A DNA stretch of 64,000 nt from Lineus longissimus (taxonomy: Eukaryota > Nemertea > Pilidiophora > Heteronemertea > Lineidae). Both the position numbers and the translations under genes were made by a program. Shown piece after piece: positions 55,841 to 63,998 of the stretch. Position 1 is the stretch's first letter. The number at the start of each line of letters is the position of its first letter. Where the stretch lies: NCBI RefSeq assembly GCF_910592395.1, contig NC_088314.1, positions 10,602,001-10,666,000 on the forward strand, written 5' to 3'. The notes under the pieces are model-generated. The model had not been told where the DNA came from and did no database searches. It saw nothing but the letters and a program-made list of their open reading frames with translations.

Positions 55841-58784
55841 ACGACGGACGCCACGGTATGGGATAAGCTCACCTCTGCTAAGAGGTGAGCTAAAAAACTA
55901 TCCATTCATAGAAAATGATGTTCCCTAGGCAAGAGCTACAGTTTTGAGCTGTCCTCCGGAAAATATTTTGTATGTTATCGATGTTAGGCCTCTAACCTAT
56001 AGTATTTAACCCAGGAGGCTTACAAGGAAATTTATATATGTAGGCCTCTAGCTCATATAGACTAGATATCGTCACCCTCATAAGATAAATGCCCATTGCC
56101 AAGTCATTTTGTACCAAATGGATATTTTGCTTAAGCTCTTTACCATAAGAATAAAAGTGTTTAACTCAATGTCTCATCTCCTGGTGTGTAGGAAGGTCAA
56201 TGGAACTACCTAAGTCAAGCTTGGGACTAAGGCAGATTTACCTTTGCGATTGATTTTCCGAGTTTCTGTTTGTTTTCCTTGATTTTGTACCCTTGTAGTT
56301 ATGGCTGGAGCTAGGGGCTGCATTAGGGCACAAACAAGACTCGCTCTCACAGAAATTTGGAGGGATGAGGACGCTGAGGCCCAATTAGAAGGGGTAAGGA
56401 GGAATCTGCCCATTTCGTTTTCATCACTCTCCATTTCAACATGAAAGGGATGACCTTGACCCATTAGAACAGCTACCCTTATTGCCCGTAGATGGCGCTA
56501 TTTATATAACAACGCCAGTATGAACGATTATCGCAGGTGTTAAAACCGATACAAGGCAATGCATTTTTACCGTTGGGAGAGTGTGTGATTTACTGGGAAC
56601 GATTCACCGAAAACGGTCCGAAAACACTTTAGGTGTGAACACGGCTTAAAGGATGAAGGGGCGATGCGTGGACAGCTAACACGGGTCAAATTGGAGTCAA
56701 CAACGATAAAGCATGATAATTCAGTCAGAATTTAAATTTTTCCTTTTTTTGTGCAATTTGTTGATGGAAACTACTTATGTAGAATAGGAGGTGACTGCGC
56801 AGCCGACAGCAGGGTAGTATTGCCCTATGTTAATGCCAATGGTCCTTTAAATGTTAACAGTCCGGACATCTTGTTTATAAGATTGGAGGCGGAGAAAAGG
56901 GAAAGAACAAGCTGTGTCAAGGTCAACATTATCTCCCATGGGTGCTGCTATCTTGTCTAATAGTTCTATCCAGGGCCAAACATACAGAACCGCTGTTTCA
57001 AAAATCAGTTTTTACCCACAATTCCGTTATCGAATATACATGTTTATATAAAACTAATACGTCGCAAAAATATTTATGAGAAGATCAACATATTTTTGAT
57101 TTGACAACATTGCAAAGAATTTTGATATGACACATAAATACTGTAATTTCTTTCCTATGATTAACAGTCTGGAATATGGCCGCCAAGAATTATTTTTTAC
57201 CAGTTATGCCCACTGATCGTAGTTTCCATTGAATAGGCCCGCCTGTGATATCATGTGGTGTGGTTAGGGGTTTGGTCAGTTCTGAATTTGTTCAAACGTG
57301 ATGTCATCCCATAGGCCTTGAGTTATGAGCACGGAAATTGATGATGCATGGGGTATGTGTGGCCACTCCTACATACATGAATAGAAAATAAGCCTGATGT
57401 ATGGACTGTTGATCTTAGGAAAAAAATTACAGTATATGGTTATTTACCACAGATATGAACATGGAATATAAATACAATGTATTAGAAATATTAAATTTTG
57501 CAATGGAAAACATACCATACAGGACTGTGTTATATGATATTTTGCAAATAACTGGCAGTATATTTGTCAATATTTTGTCAGCGACCAGGAGTCTAATTAA
57601 GTGCCAAAGGTGAGACCGGTTTGATGTTAGGCTCCAATGAAAATACTAGCAGCTGTTTTTAAATTGCTATCAAATTATCTTAATGTTTCAGACCATGGGA
57701 CAAGGATCGTTATATGGCCCCTGACATTGATGAGGTGACAAAACTTCTGCAGGAGGAAAAGGTGATAAAAAGAATTAAAAAAAACTCTACAGAGCTATAG
57801 ACCACTGACAGGATCTTTACTACTAGATCCACTCACCAATAAGATCCCAAGCCCGACAATACCCGATTTGTATCAACGCCTCGATGGGTAGAGTCTAAAC
57901 AGCCGAACACAATAGTAGGCATTTCGCACCCATAAAAGGGGTGGGATATCTATTCAAGAGTTAACAACATAATCGTCATGAAAAGTCATGACACTACAGC
58001 GGAACTTTTCATATTACAATTAAAGACCAATTGGAAGAAACGAAGACAAGATATCCCACCCCTTTTATGGATGCGAAAGGCTTACTATTATGCCCGGTTG
58101 TTTAGGCTTGACTCATCGAGGTGGTAGTAGACATCGGGCATTGTCGCACTTCGGATCTTATTGGCGAGTATATCCAGTATGTATGTTATGTTTGGGAAGA
58201 AAAGTTACCACTGCCGTGAGTGGAAACATACAAAGCCGAGTTCACTTTTACATCGGTCACGAGGATATCCATGCCACATGCGCTTCCTTGTATGCTGTGT
58301 GCTTAATACAGGGACGCAGCTAGCAGGGGCAAATCCCCCCCCCCCCCCCCCCCCACCATGAAGTCACAAAAAATGTGTTTTGACCGTGATTTTGGCTGTA
58401 AAATTTCAAATAGTGTCATTTTGCCTGGCTGTCCCAGAGGGCTTTCATGCCCCCCCCCCCCCCCCCCCCCCGCAGACCAGAAATGTAGCTATGGCCCTGA
58501 AATAACATGTCATCTCATGTTTAACAAGGAAAAAGTGGACAGCCAGCTTCGGGGAAAAACAAGGGACAAGAAGATATGATTTGATAGTTGCTGGAAAAGT
58601 CAGTGACAAATGTTGGCGCTGGAAAAGCAATGACAAATGTTGGCTTTGACGTATGAAGCAACTAAGCTATCAAATCTTCTTATTTACTTTCAAAATTTGA
58701 AGCCTAAACAACTAAATGCTTATATTTCAGATTTGGCATGCTGTAAAGCCTTACATGGACACTTATCGTTCACATCAGCTTTGA
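31137..58784 (+). CDS. HAL: Histidine ammonia-lyase, 18 exons recognised, one expected exon absent
   Basis: HAL (histidase, EC 4.3.1.3) deaminates L-histidine to urocanate in the cytosol, the first step of histidine breakdown. Coding exons: 31137-31371, 35243-35337, 35701-35775, 35951-36017, 36344-36381, 36554-36679, 37123-37262, 39433-39480, 39939-39990, 40992-41087, 42404-42645, 43978-44043, 47059-47161, 47855-47959, 48633-48767, 49447-49555, 57692-57761, 58731-58784. Visible hallmarks: VYGITTG (catalytic Tyr), GASGDL (the Ala-Ser-Gly that forms the MIO cofactor), [18 protein letters not shown] with the active-site Glu, and HVSMGG. The start at 31137 fits the family N-terminus (MKLSV.IRGE). 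Phases agree at every junction except exon 3 to 4, where about 24 codons (the stretch before VVYGI) are missing and the phases (0 versus 1) do not match. Summed coding length is 1856 nt, not a multiple of three. Confidence 0.92.
32049..32195 (-). repeat. Truncated composite repeat, 3' end only (copy 3)
   Basis: In reverse orientation: GGCTCACCGTAGGGGAGTC is the complement of the 3' end of copy 1. It is followed by the complement of the (ACG)n tract and of the AAGAAACGTGCCA landmark, then stops. Confidence 0.75.
32876..32960. repeat. Short dispersed repeat shared with 40338-40405
   Basis: Shares AATAAAATC, GAATTAGGCCC, CAG.GGCCGC and CC.TATGGTA/CCTAATGGTA landmarks with 40338-40405 in HAL intron 9. 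The family is not recognised. Confidence 0.5.
34065..34100. other. GC-rich hairpin
   Basis: CCTCGACCCT with CCGC pairs with GCGG and AGGGTCGAGG around a 3-4 nt loop. It is far too short a precursor to call a microRNA. Confidence 0.5.
35243..35337 (+). CDS. HAL: HAL exon 2
   Basis: Acceptor TTTGCATCTGTTTTAG, donor CAG/GTAAGT. The 95 nt connect phase 1 to phase 0 and stay open. The end FVIPARDQ fits the segment before the conserved FLDGN.LTT block. The early part is poorly conserved, so the acceptor choice rests on phase. Confidence 0.6.
35701..35775 (+). CDS. HAL: HAL exon 3
   Basis: Encodes [20 protein letters not shown] and KFRIK, a strongly conserved HAL block. Acceptor TTATTTTCAG, donor AAG/GTATGG, phase 0 at both ends. 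Confidence 0.9.
35951..36017 (+). CDS. HAL: HAL exon 4 (catalytic tyrosine)
   Basis: Encodes [13 protein letters not shown] followed by ELV. The acceptor needs phase 1, which exon 3 (phase 0) does not supply. The usual Phe of TTGFG is Ile here. Donor GT/GTACGT, phase 2. Confidence 0.88.
36344..36381 (+). CDS. HAL: HAL exon 5
   Basis: A 38-nt exon encoding [13 protein letters not shown], matching the family's LQ.NL.RSH..G helix. Phase 2 to phase 1. Confidence 0.88.
36554..36679 (+). CDS. HAL: HAL exon 6
   Basis: Encodes [19 protein letters not shown] through FIDAFN, the conserved helix before the MIO loop. Canonical splice sites, phase 1 to phase 1. Confidence 0.92.
37123..37262 (+). CDS. 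HAL: HAL exon 7 (MIO-forming Ala-Ser-Gly)
   Basis: Encodes [19 protein letters not shown], containing the Ala-Ser-Gly triad that cyclises to the MIO electrophile, and GEGKMWSPE. Phase 1 to phase 0. Confidence 0.95.
38884..39365. mobile_element. MITE in HAL intron 7
   Basis: Terminal inverted repeats of about 37 bp (GATCGTCTC, GATGGAAGCACAGAGGACGG) at 38884-38921 and 39329-39365. An internal palindrome at 39020-39100 has ATTGAAAACCACTGGT and its inverse. No coding capacity. Confidence 0.75.
39433..39480 (+). CDS. HAL: HAL exon 8
   Basis: A 48-nt exon encoding [16 protein letters not shown]. Acceptor TACTTTACAG, donor GAG/GTAAAT, phase 0 throughout. Confidence 0.9.
39939..39990 (+). CDS. HAL: HAL exon 9
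   Basis: Encodes [17 protein letters not shown]. The substrate-contacting Asn of LINGTQ is kept while Thr is Ala. Phase 0 to phase 1. Confidence 0.9.
40992..41087 (+). CDS. HAL: HAL exon 10
   Basis: Encodes [20 protein letters not shown] and [12 protein letters not shown]. Canonical sites, phase 1 to phase 1. Confidence 0.92.
42404..42645 (+). CDS. HAL: HAL exon 11
   Basis: The largest exon, encoding [34 protein letters not shown] and NSATDNP. It ends at phase 0 before a U12-type donor, GTATCCTTTT. Confidence 0.93.
42646..43977 (+). other. U12-type (minor spliceosome) intron of HAL
   Basis: The donor GTATCCTTTT matches the U12 consensus RTATCCTTT. The branch-site candidate TTCCCTAAC at 43957-43965 is one base off TTCCTTAAC and lies 12-13 nt from the acceptor AG at 43976-43977, the spacing required by U12 introns. 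There is no polypyrimidine tract at the acceptor. Joining at these sites keeps frame and the conserved protein sequence, whereas the nearby AG at 43980-43981 would not. Confidence 0.85.
43608..43775. repeat. Foldback repeat inside the U12 intron
   Basis: 43608-43639 and 43739-43775 are inverted copies (AAATTGCTCTGAGA, ATCATTTGATACTTA-like). Probably a small MITE. Confidence 0.65.
43978..44043 (+). CDS. HAL: HAL exon 12
   Basis: A 66-nt exon encoding [20 protein letters not shown] and AK. The acceptor AG at 43976-43977 follows a U12-type branch sequence. Only this AG keeps the frame with exon 11. Confidence 0.92.
44338..46534. repeat. 21-bp minisatellite, ~105 copies, with 714-bp higher-order repeat
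   Basis: The unit is close to TTATTATCTGTGGCCCCTCAC. Variant units form a higher-order pattern: 44724-45437 is repeated as 45438-46151 (landmarks at 44951 and 45665, 44788 and 45502, and 45391 and 46105 are all exactly 714 bp, i.e. 34 units, apart). Because 21 is a multiple of three and the unit lacks stops, long ORFs run through it on both strands; these are by-products. It lies in HAL intron 12. Confidence 0.95.
47059..47161 (+). CDS. HAL: HAL exon 13
   Basis: Encodes [19 protein letters not shown] and LERLMNP, including the conserved active-site Glu of SERR. Phase 0 to phase 1. Confidence 0.93.
47310..47402. repeat. G-rich tracts in HAL intron 13
   Basis: Two runs of G, near 47315-47328 and 47392-47403, separated by about 65 bp. 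Similar C/G runs occur at 33704, 34230, 49177, 58336 and 58451. Confidence 0.8.
47855..47959 (+). CDS. HAL: HAL exon 14
   Basis: Encodes [20 protein letters not shown] and TSAAL, a hallmark HAL block. Phase 1 to phase 1. Confidence 0.93.
48633..48767 (+). CDS. HAL: HAL exon 15
   Basis: Encodes [39 protein letters not shown] and EHVEQ. Phase 1 to phase 1. Confidence 0.93.
49447..49555 (+). CDS. HAL: HAL exon 16
   Basis: Encodes [16 protein letters not shown] and [12 protein letters not shown]. Donor AA/GTGAGT, phase 1 to phase 2. It is followed by the gene's longest intron (8.1 kb). Confidence 0.92.
50235..53080 (-). mobile_element. Ty3/Gypsy retrotransposon remnant, split by a LINE
   Basis: On the minus strand, right to left: a gag-like segment near 52680-52850, zinc knuckle and protease ([13 protein letters not shown] in one frame near 52580, then [11 protein letters not shown] near 52290-52320 with the catalytic DSGA), then an integrase at 50235-51070 with an H2C2-like start ([10 protein letters not shown]) and an rve core ([26 protein letters not shown]). 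Reverse transcriptase and RNase H are absent, and the space is occupied by a plus-strand LINE end. Frameshifts near 50800 and 52550 make it nonfunctional. No LTRs identified. Confidence 0.75.
51421..52290 (+). mobile_element. CR1/jockey-like LINE, 3' fragment
   Basis: Encodes the end of a reverse transcriptase ([52 protein letters not shown]). One in-frame TGA at 51979 is followed by the usual terminal block ([12 protein letters not shown]). The 3' end has a GTGCCTTGGAGCATGC stem region typical of such LINE tails. Plus strand, inside a minus-strand Gypsy remnant. Confidence 0.75.
53092..53258. mobile_element. 167-bp pogo-type MITE flanked by TA
   Basis: Ends CAGTAGAACCTC and GAGGTTCCACTG-type inverse, each flanked by TA (53090-53091 and 53259-53260). 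The interior repeats CTCTCTATTAAGGAC motifs in both orientations. It resembles the short nonautonomous relatives of pogo elements. Confidence 0.8.
53491..53975 (+). repeat. Composite repeat, 5' portion (copy 4)
   Basis: Starts with the hairpin AATGGCCAAGGGCCATT and GCTCACC as in copy 1. It contains one unit (landmarks near 53705, 53778 and 53921) and then changes to unrelated sequence at about 53970. Confidence 0.7.
54220..54303. repeat. Palindrome with ~25-bp arms
   Basis: TATGGGTTAGTATGGTTAAG at 54220 pairs with CTTAACCATAGAAACCCATA ending at 54303 around a ~35-nt loop. Confidence 0.7.
54415..55893 (+). mobile_element. Composite repeat, near-complete (copy 5)
   Basis: The 5' end has AATGGCCAGGGCCATT and GCTCACC. 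Units follow near 54991 and 55480. A long (ACG)n tract runs from about 55752 to 55850. The 3' end is a perfect hairpin GCTCACCTCT-GCTA-AGAGGTGAGC at 55867-55890, followed by TAAAAAA. No coding capacity. Confidence 0.75.
55752..55850. repeat. (ACG)n microsatellite
   Basis: About 99 bp of ACG/GACGG repeats at the same position within the repeat family as the tract at 25782-25852. It produces poly-Arg reading frames on both strands that are not genes. Confidence 0.95.
56301..56445 (+). pseudogene. Possible Myb/SANT-like fragment of a Harbinger-type element
   Basis: A short open stretch ([19 protein letters not shown] followed by VRRNLPIS) resembles the start of the Myb/SANT-like DNA-binding proteins carried by PIF/Harbinger transposons. 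Only about 45 codons survive and no transposase is nearby. Confidence 0.35.
57692..57761 (+). CDS. HAL: HAL exon 17
   Basis: Encodes [20 protein letters not shown] and EEK, matching the C-terminal helix of the family. Phase 2 to phase 0. Confidence 0.92.
57879..58121. mobile_element. 243-bp foldback MITE in the last HAL intron
   Basis: Inverted arms of about 73 bp at 57879-57952 and 58050-58121 (CCTCGATG, TAATAGTA, TTTCGCA.CCATAAAAGGGG, GTGGGATATCT). No coding capacity. Confidence 0.8.
58731..58784 (+). CDS. HAL: HAL exon 18 (terminal)
   Basis: Encodes [17 protein letters not shown] and stops with TGA at 58782-58784. The tail is shorter than in vertebrate HAL, which continues well past this point. 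Confidence 0.85.
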   Translation: MWHAVKPYMDTYRSHQL

Positions 58785-59787
58785 AACTCGTGCCAACTGC
58801 TGTCGAGAGATACCGGTAGCGGATGAGCCGGCCCAACGTCTACACCATACAACCCTTGAATATGACGAAACGGGAGATGTTTAAGTATATAGGCCTACAT
58901 ATGCTAAATTGTTAGTTGTTTTCGAGGACTAGGATACAGATCCATAATTCTGATTGGGAACAACGTTTTTGGAAAGGCGTCCACGCTTTGAACACTTTGC
59001 TGCAACAGCTTTCGAAATAACCACATTTAAGTAATTAATGTAATGCAGTGGGTAATTTAATTTTCCAAATTGTATATATCTGACATTCCGGTCTGACCCT
59101 CCAATCTGAGAAAACTTACACCAAAAATTAATCCCAGTTTTGTGATCTATAACTGATATTGCTGAAGTTGTGCAAAATTTGTGATTTATATCTAAATGTA
59201 AGCTTACAAGGACAATACATCTTCAAGAATCATTGACGATCCCACTAAGCGAATCTACTGATGTTGTTCCCGTAATTGCAAAGTTATAAACATCATTATC
59301 TCACAGTAGTTTTGTCAGATTCATGTTAGTTGGCTTTTATGTATTTGGTTTTTATATTGGCAATCTAGATTTGGTGAGGTGTGTATTATTTTAACAGTTG
59401 TGTAAGCTAGAGCAGGTCTAGACCTAAACCTGGATTATTTGTACCTTACGTACCTGATAGACTGTGATTATAAAATTAAATGTATAGTTTAGTATTCAGC
59501 TTACTTAAAGTTAAGTTTGGTAAACTAACATGGTTGCCAAATTAGAGTAAGGCCACAATTTTTTATTTGTTGAATTACGAATCTGCCGGGGGTCATTTTC
59601 TTGAAAGTGGAAAAAAATTAAAGTCCTGACCACCGTTTTCGACACACTTTTTTTTCTCCCCGACCATAAAACAGAGAGAATTGAAAAGTTTTCCCGACGA
59701 CAAATTTCAACCAATTTTTATTTTTGGAGTCCCCTTGTATGATCCGAGACTAAAATTGATGTTTTTATTTTTATTTTTATCTATAGG

Positions 59788-60189
59788 TTGAACACCATTA
59801 ATTTAAAAGACGATTTCAGACTCGGCGAAACTATTTTATTCGAACATTACTACGGAATTTGCAATTATTTTTGGGTACTTTTGAAACATTATAAAAAAAG
59901 CCTCGCTAAGTACTGTATGAATATAGCCTTCTGTTTTAGATCGAATAAAGCTTTTTTAACAAATACGAAAGCACTTATTTCTTTCATTAATTTCCCGAGA
60001 GTCCTTTTTAGCACCCTAACACTCAATGGAATGATTGAAACGCTTGGCCTGAAACACATGAAAAATCAAGGCAAAGATACATACCATATTGCAGTAGTGA
60101 AGAAACTAGACACACATGTGATGAAAATTGGCATGTATTGTGTTTCATTCTATTCTTTATCACATGCCAAGACGTCATCGAGGTTTTGA
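59788..60189 (+). CDS. Unrecognised ORF, 133 aa
   Basis: Starts shortly after an acceptor-like TTTTTATCTATAG (ending at 59785). Rich in Phe, Tyr and Leu, with no recognised domain. Its first 60 bp (GTTGAACACCATTAA..., GACTTCAGACT-like) reappear diverged at the end of each 190-bp repeat (near 60280 and 60467), hinting at a larger duplicated unit. It may be chance or a relic. Confidence 0.25.
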   Translation: MNTINLKDDFRLGETILFEHYYGICNYFWVLLKHYKKSLAKYCMNIAFCFRSNKAFLTNTKALISFINFPRVLFSTLTLNGMIETLGLKHMKNQGKDTYHIAVVKKLDTHVMKIGMYCVSFYSLSHAKTSSRF

Positions 60190-60507
60190 GAAAACCCGTC
60201 TCAAAATCAAATCCGATATGAATATGTGGCAGCAGAAAATCATACCAAACCCAAGATCATTTGATGATCTCTCGGTCGAACACCATTAAAACCGACTTCA
60301 GACTTTGCAAAACAACTTTGGCATGTATTGTGTTTCATTCTATTCTTTATCACATGCCAAGACGTCATCGAGGTTTTGAGAAAACCCGTCTCAAAATCAA
60401 ATCCGATATGAATATGTGGCAGTAGAAAATCATACCAAACCCTAGATCATTTGATGATCTTTCGGTTGAACACCATTAAAACCGACTTCAGACTTGGCAA
60501 AACAACT
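60128..60507. repeat. Tandem duplication, period 190 bp
   Basis: 60128-60317 and 60318-60507 are nearly identical (TTGGCATGTATTGTGTTTC, AAGACGTCATCGAGGTTTTG, CATTTGATGATCT). The high identity points to a recent event. Confidence 0.85.
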
Positions 60508-62499
60508 TTATTTGATTGTTTCTGTGCATTGTCATTGCCACCCAGCCGTGTGATATTTTCCCGGATCACATGGACAGATCACATGGGTGAACTCTGTGAT
60601 GCGGTGGACATGTCTCTGTGACAACACGCGTCGTTGGTTTCCGGGCCAAGTCAGCCACGTGATATTTCCACTCAAAAAACACGCTCGTTTGATTTTCGTA
60701 TTAAATCATTAGATTTTCACTAAACCATTCCAAGTGAAATTCATTCCAAGTGAAATTTACAGCTGAAATACTTAACTGTTCAACACAAAATCAGAGATTT
60801 GATAAAGACTGAAAATATTTTTGGTAATTTTGTCTTTTTATTTCATTATTCATAAAGGCATATTATTCAATTCAACATAGACCATTGGCTACGTCGTCAC
60901 AATAAAAACACAGTTCAGTAGCAAAGGTCTGATTCAACTGCAGTGGGAAGCCACTAACTTAACAATGCGGTGGTTTTCCGTTATGGTTAGGCACAGCAGG
61001 ATTAATATTTCACTTTTACTATAAACACAGTTAAATTAACCTGTGGTCTAGTGCAACTGATTTTTACTGACTCAGGATTCAATTCTATTGTTAGTCTGGC
61101 CAGTTTATACAACTGATGTCATGACTCTTAGTCAATAGAACCATCCTGATGTATGGTCAACAGAGATGGTGTGATGTGAACGGCCACCTCTGGTGGACCA
61201 ATGCGGTTCTTTTTTAAGGGCGTGGGCGGCTATACATGAATAGGTCCAAATTAGCCTTAAATTCCTGGGTCATAAATGCTCAGTGACTACAGTAATAAAA
61301 GTGAAGTTCCGATCTACTAGTTAACAAAGATGCAGGGCCTTCAAACACATGTATTCAATATTAAGTATAAGTCCTATATATGACCTGCATTTGGATCAGG
61401 TGAGTGCCATGTCAGCCTCATCCTGATGAATCAGTGGTTTTGAATATACTCCGCCCCTCGATATTTTGTATACGGTGTATAGGAGTATCAAAAACCTGTA
61501 TCTCCGGATGTTTCAGCCTAAGTTCTGTTCATATTTTGACCCAAGGTGTTCGGCAGCTCGTCAAATTTGCGGCAGAAATGTGAGCAACAAATCACATGAT
61601 GCAAGATTGTCTATCGCAAGCAGAACAATAATACATAGACTCTTATATCAACAGCTTCTCATGCAGCACTTTTAAATAAGGCCAAACTTACTAGGACTAT
61701 CGGACACTGTGAAACCATTCCCTTCAGAGGAAACTTTGTGAATGTGCGGACACACTGGAGGTTGTTCTTGAGATGGCAGAATTATAAGGTCCGAACAGGA
61801 GAGCCGTAATGCAAAATGTAGAACGTATCAGTTTGACTATAAACTATGGTAACTCTGGTTTATTCATCCCCTAGTGGGCTATCCTCAGAATCGGAAGAGA
61901 TAGACGTTGTTCACACACTACAATCATGGCGATAAAGACATTGGACAATTATTTAGAATAGAACCTTATTGACAACGAAGACGAACACTGCACCATCGCA
62001 TTAATTCATCGCACCCTACCGGTGAGCAAAAGAATTACAATAGTATTGAAGTCTAGTCCATTCAAGTAAATAATGTACACATGTAATGTACTGTGCTTGT
62101 ACACAGTCAACACACCAAACTGCCCACTTGCGTGGTGGGCAGTCTTAATGACATCAGCACTTAACGAAGGACGAAGTCTTGGACAAAAAATAACAAAATG
62201 TGCCACAATTGGTGACATTTTAGCGTTTGGCCTATTCTGATCTTAAGAAATTAGGGCAAGGTCAAAATGTTTCACACACCAGGCTAAGTATGATCAGCTC
62301 AATCAATAACAAACATCTGTATATCTCACAGTGAAGGTTTCTTGACATTGGACCAACACAGGATTTTAGCAACCTGGTCTACTTACTGAGATGTAGGTCC
62401 CTTTCTCCAAAAATTTTGTCAACATGTAGAGTTGCCTCATAGATGTCGACATATAAAATTTGAAGATGCTAGAAACTAGTGATGAAACGCAGCATCTTC

Positions 62500-63020
62500 G
62501 TTGAAATTTTAGAGTTTGACCTCTGTGACTTGAACTCTTTCTGTGCGGAATTTCCTAATGCTATCCAGCTCAACTTGCGGAATTAATTTTGTGGCTGTTA
62601 GTGCCCAACTGAATAAAACTGGCAAGATATTCTCGCCCATCGATGCTACAGAGTCCTTACTACGTGCGGCGGCAAGAAAATCTCACCAACATTGTAAATA
62701 GGCTATCAATGCAGTGTTGCCCTCTGTTGATGATCATATCAGTTTGGAGAGATTTTCTTGCCTGCTCCAAGATGGCGTGGATAGGGTCAAGTGAGAAGAT
62801 CTCGCCAGCTGCACGGAAAGGGTAAAAAGAAGGTCAAATCAAAAACCAGGGAATTATGTCATGTAGTCTCACCAGAAGTATCCACAGTGAAAAACTTAAT
62901 GATTCTGGATCAGCATTCATGAAATTGTGACAATTTTTGGTATGTAAATTAAATCATGTTGTGATGAGACATCCACATTTCTATAAAAGATGTGATGACA
63001 TACGCTCACCCATGTGAGCT
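62500..63020 (+). repeat. Diverged composite-repeat copy ending at the WASHC1 stop
   Basis: It shows TTTGACCTCTGTGAC near 62516, AAGGTCAAATCAAAAACC near 62830 and a terminal hairpin GCTCACccatGTGAGC at 63004-63019. It has no (ACG)n tract. Its last base is 6 bp from the stop codon of WASHC1 on the other strand. Confidence 0.55.
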
Positions 63021-63025
63021 AGAAA

Positions 63026-63726
63026 TCACTCCCAGTCATCCTCATCAGCGCCAGTGTCTGCTGGAAAACTTTCACTTCTCTCCTTTGTGGAAGGTATCAT
63101 TTTTGAAATACTGTCCATGGCTGATCCTCCCCCTTGGCCACCGCCACTCTTCTCCCCACCGCCAGGAGTTTTAGCCCCCGAAATTCCTTCTCTTCGCCGT
63201 TGGATCCGACTAAATAAATCTGACATGAAGTCGCCACCACTTGCTGGTGGAGGTGCCTCCTTTTTCTTGCGTTCTTTACGCTTTTCCTCCCCAGCACCTT
63301 TTTTCAACCCAGCACCCTGTGACCCACCAGCCTTCCTAATGGCATCCAGAAGACTAGAGCGGCTGTCACCTGGATCGGCTACTTCCTTAGGAACAGATGA
63401 AATCTTTGGCGGTGGATCATCAGGTGTGCCTGAGGTTGGAGGTGGTGCTGGGGCATTTGGAGGTGGTGGTGGTGGTGGTGGTGGAGGGGGTGCAGCAGCA
63501 GGGGGTGGTGGTGGTGGTGGGCCAGGGGCTGGTGGAACAGAACTTTGTGCTGATGTGAGCAGATCAACAACCCCTGAAGATGCTCCAGCACCACCAGCAG
63601 GACCACTTGGTATGCTGTCGATGTCGGGAATAACAGTCGGTAAATCTGGCATGTTGCTTCCAGGCACAGATGGTGCAATGGATGGACCCCGTTCAGCAGC
63701 ATAAGAAATGTCATCGGCAATACTAC
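63026..63726 (-). CDS. WASHC1: WASH complex subunit 1, last coding exon
   Basis: The exon begins after a CATTCCAG acceptor (exon's first base 63726, two bases completing a split codon) and ends at stop 63026-63028. Encoded in order: a short acidic segment (DLPTVIPDIDSIPSG), long proline runs around residues 45-75 of the exon (binding surface for profilin or SH3 proteins), a WH2 motif (SRSSLLDAIRKAGG), a Lys-rich spacer, a connector helix (MSDLFSRIQRRREGISG) and the acidic tail DEDDWE. This Pro-rich/VCA arrangement is that of WASHC1, which recruits actin and Arp2/3 to endosomes. The WASH homology domain lies in exons outside the window. Confidence 0.92.
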
Positions 63727-63998
63727 CTGGAATGAAAGAATGAAATAGTTCTCAAGTACACTTGTCTGTTCCTTTTAAAAACTGGCTTCTCACAGTGGTT
63801 TTGAAACAGCAGCTTGTTTGTCTATACATGTAGCTTGTACCTCGCACTTCATTGTGTGAATAAAAATAGCAGCGGCACGCATTTGAATATTCAGCAGTTC
63901 TTTTCCTTCACTGTTAGCTCTTGCCTGGACGAATTTCCTAGATCTAAGTATTAAATCATCAGGACTGAAAAGCGTTTGTGTGTTATGACTTAACTTAC
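63727..63998 (-). other. WASHC1 intron
   Basis: The donor GTAAGTT (read on the minus strand from 63998) and acceptor TTCATTCCAG bracket a 272-bp intron. The upstream exon ends at 63999-64000, at the window edge. Confidence 0.8.

Larger units (their letters stand above)
49556..57691 (+). other. HAL intron 16, TE-rich
   Basis: 8.1 kb holding a Gypsy remnant, a CR1-like LINE end, a pogo-type MITE, two composite-repeat copies, a palindrome and a possible Harbinger fragment. No HAL coding sequence was found in it. Confidence 0.7.
58785..62499. other. Intergenic region between HAL and WASHC1
   Basis: Presumed HAL 3' UTR followed by AT-rich DNA. A possible polyadenylation hexamer ATTAAA lies near 59476. 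A plus ORF at 59788-60189 overlaps the 190-bp tandem duplication. No RNA gene seen. Confidence 0.4.

Noticed and set aside
55867-55890. Rho-independent terminator-like hairpin followed by A/T
   Set aside because: It is the 3' terminus of a repeat family in a eukaryotic genome, not a bacterial terminator.
55585-55905. Poly-Arg ORFs over the ACG tract (also 25624-25890)
   Set aside because: Translation of an (ACG)n microsatellite, with no coding context.
63054-63704. 216-residue plus ORF opposite WASHC1
   Set aside because: Gly-rich shadow of the proline-rich WASHC1 exon. The minus frame has the WH2 and acidic motifs.
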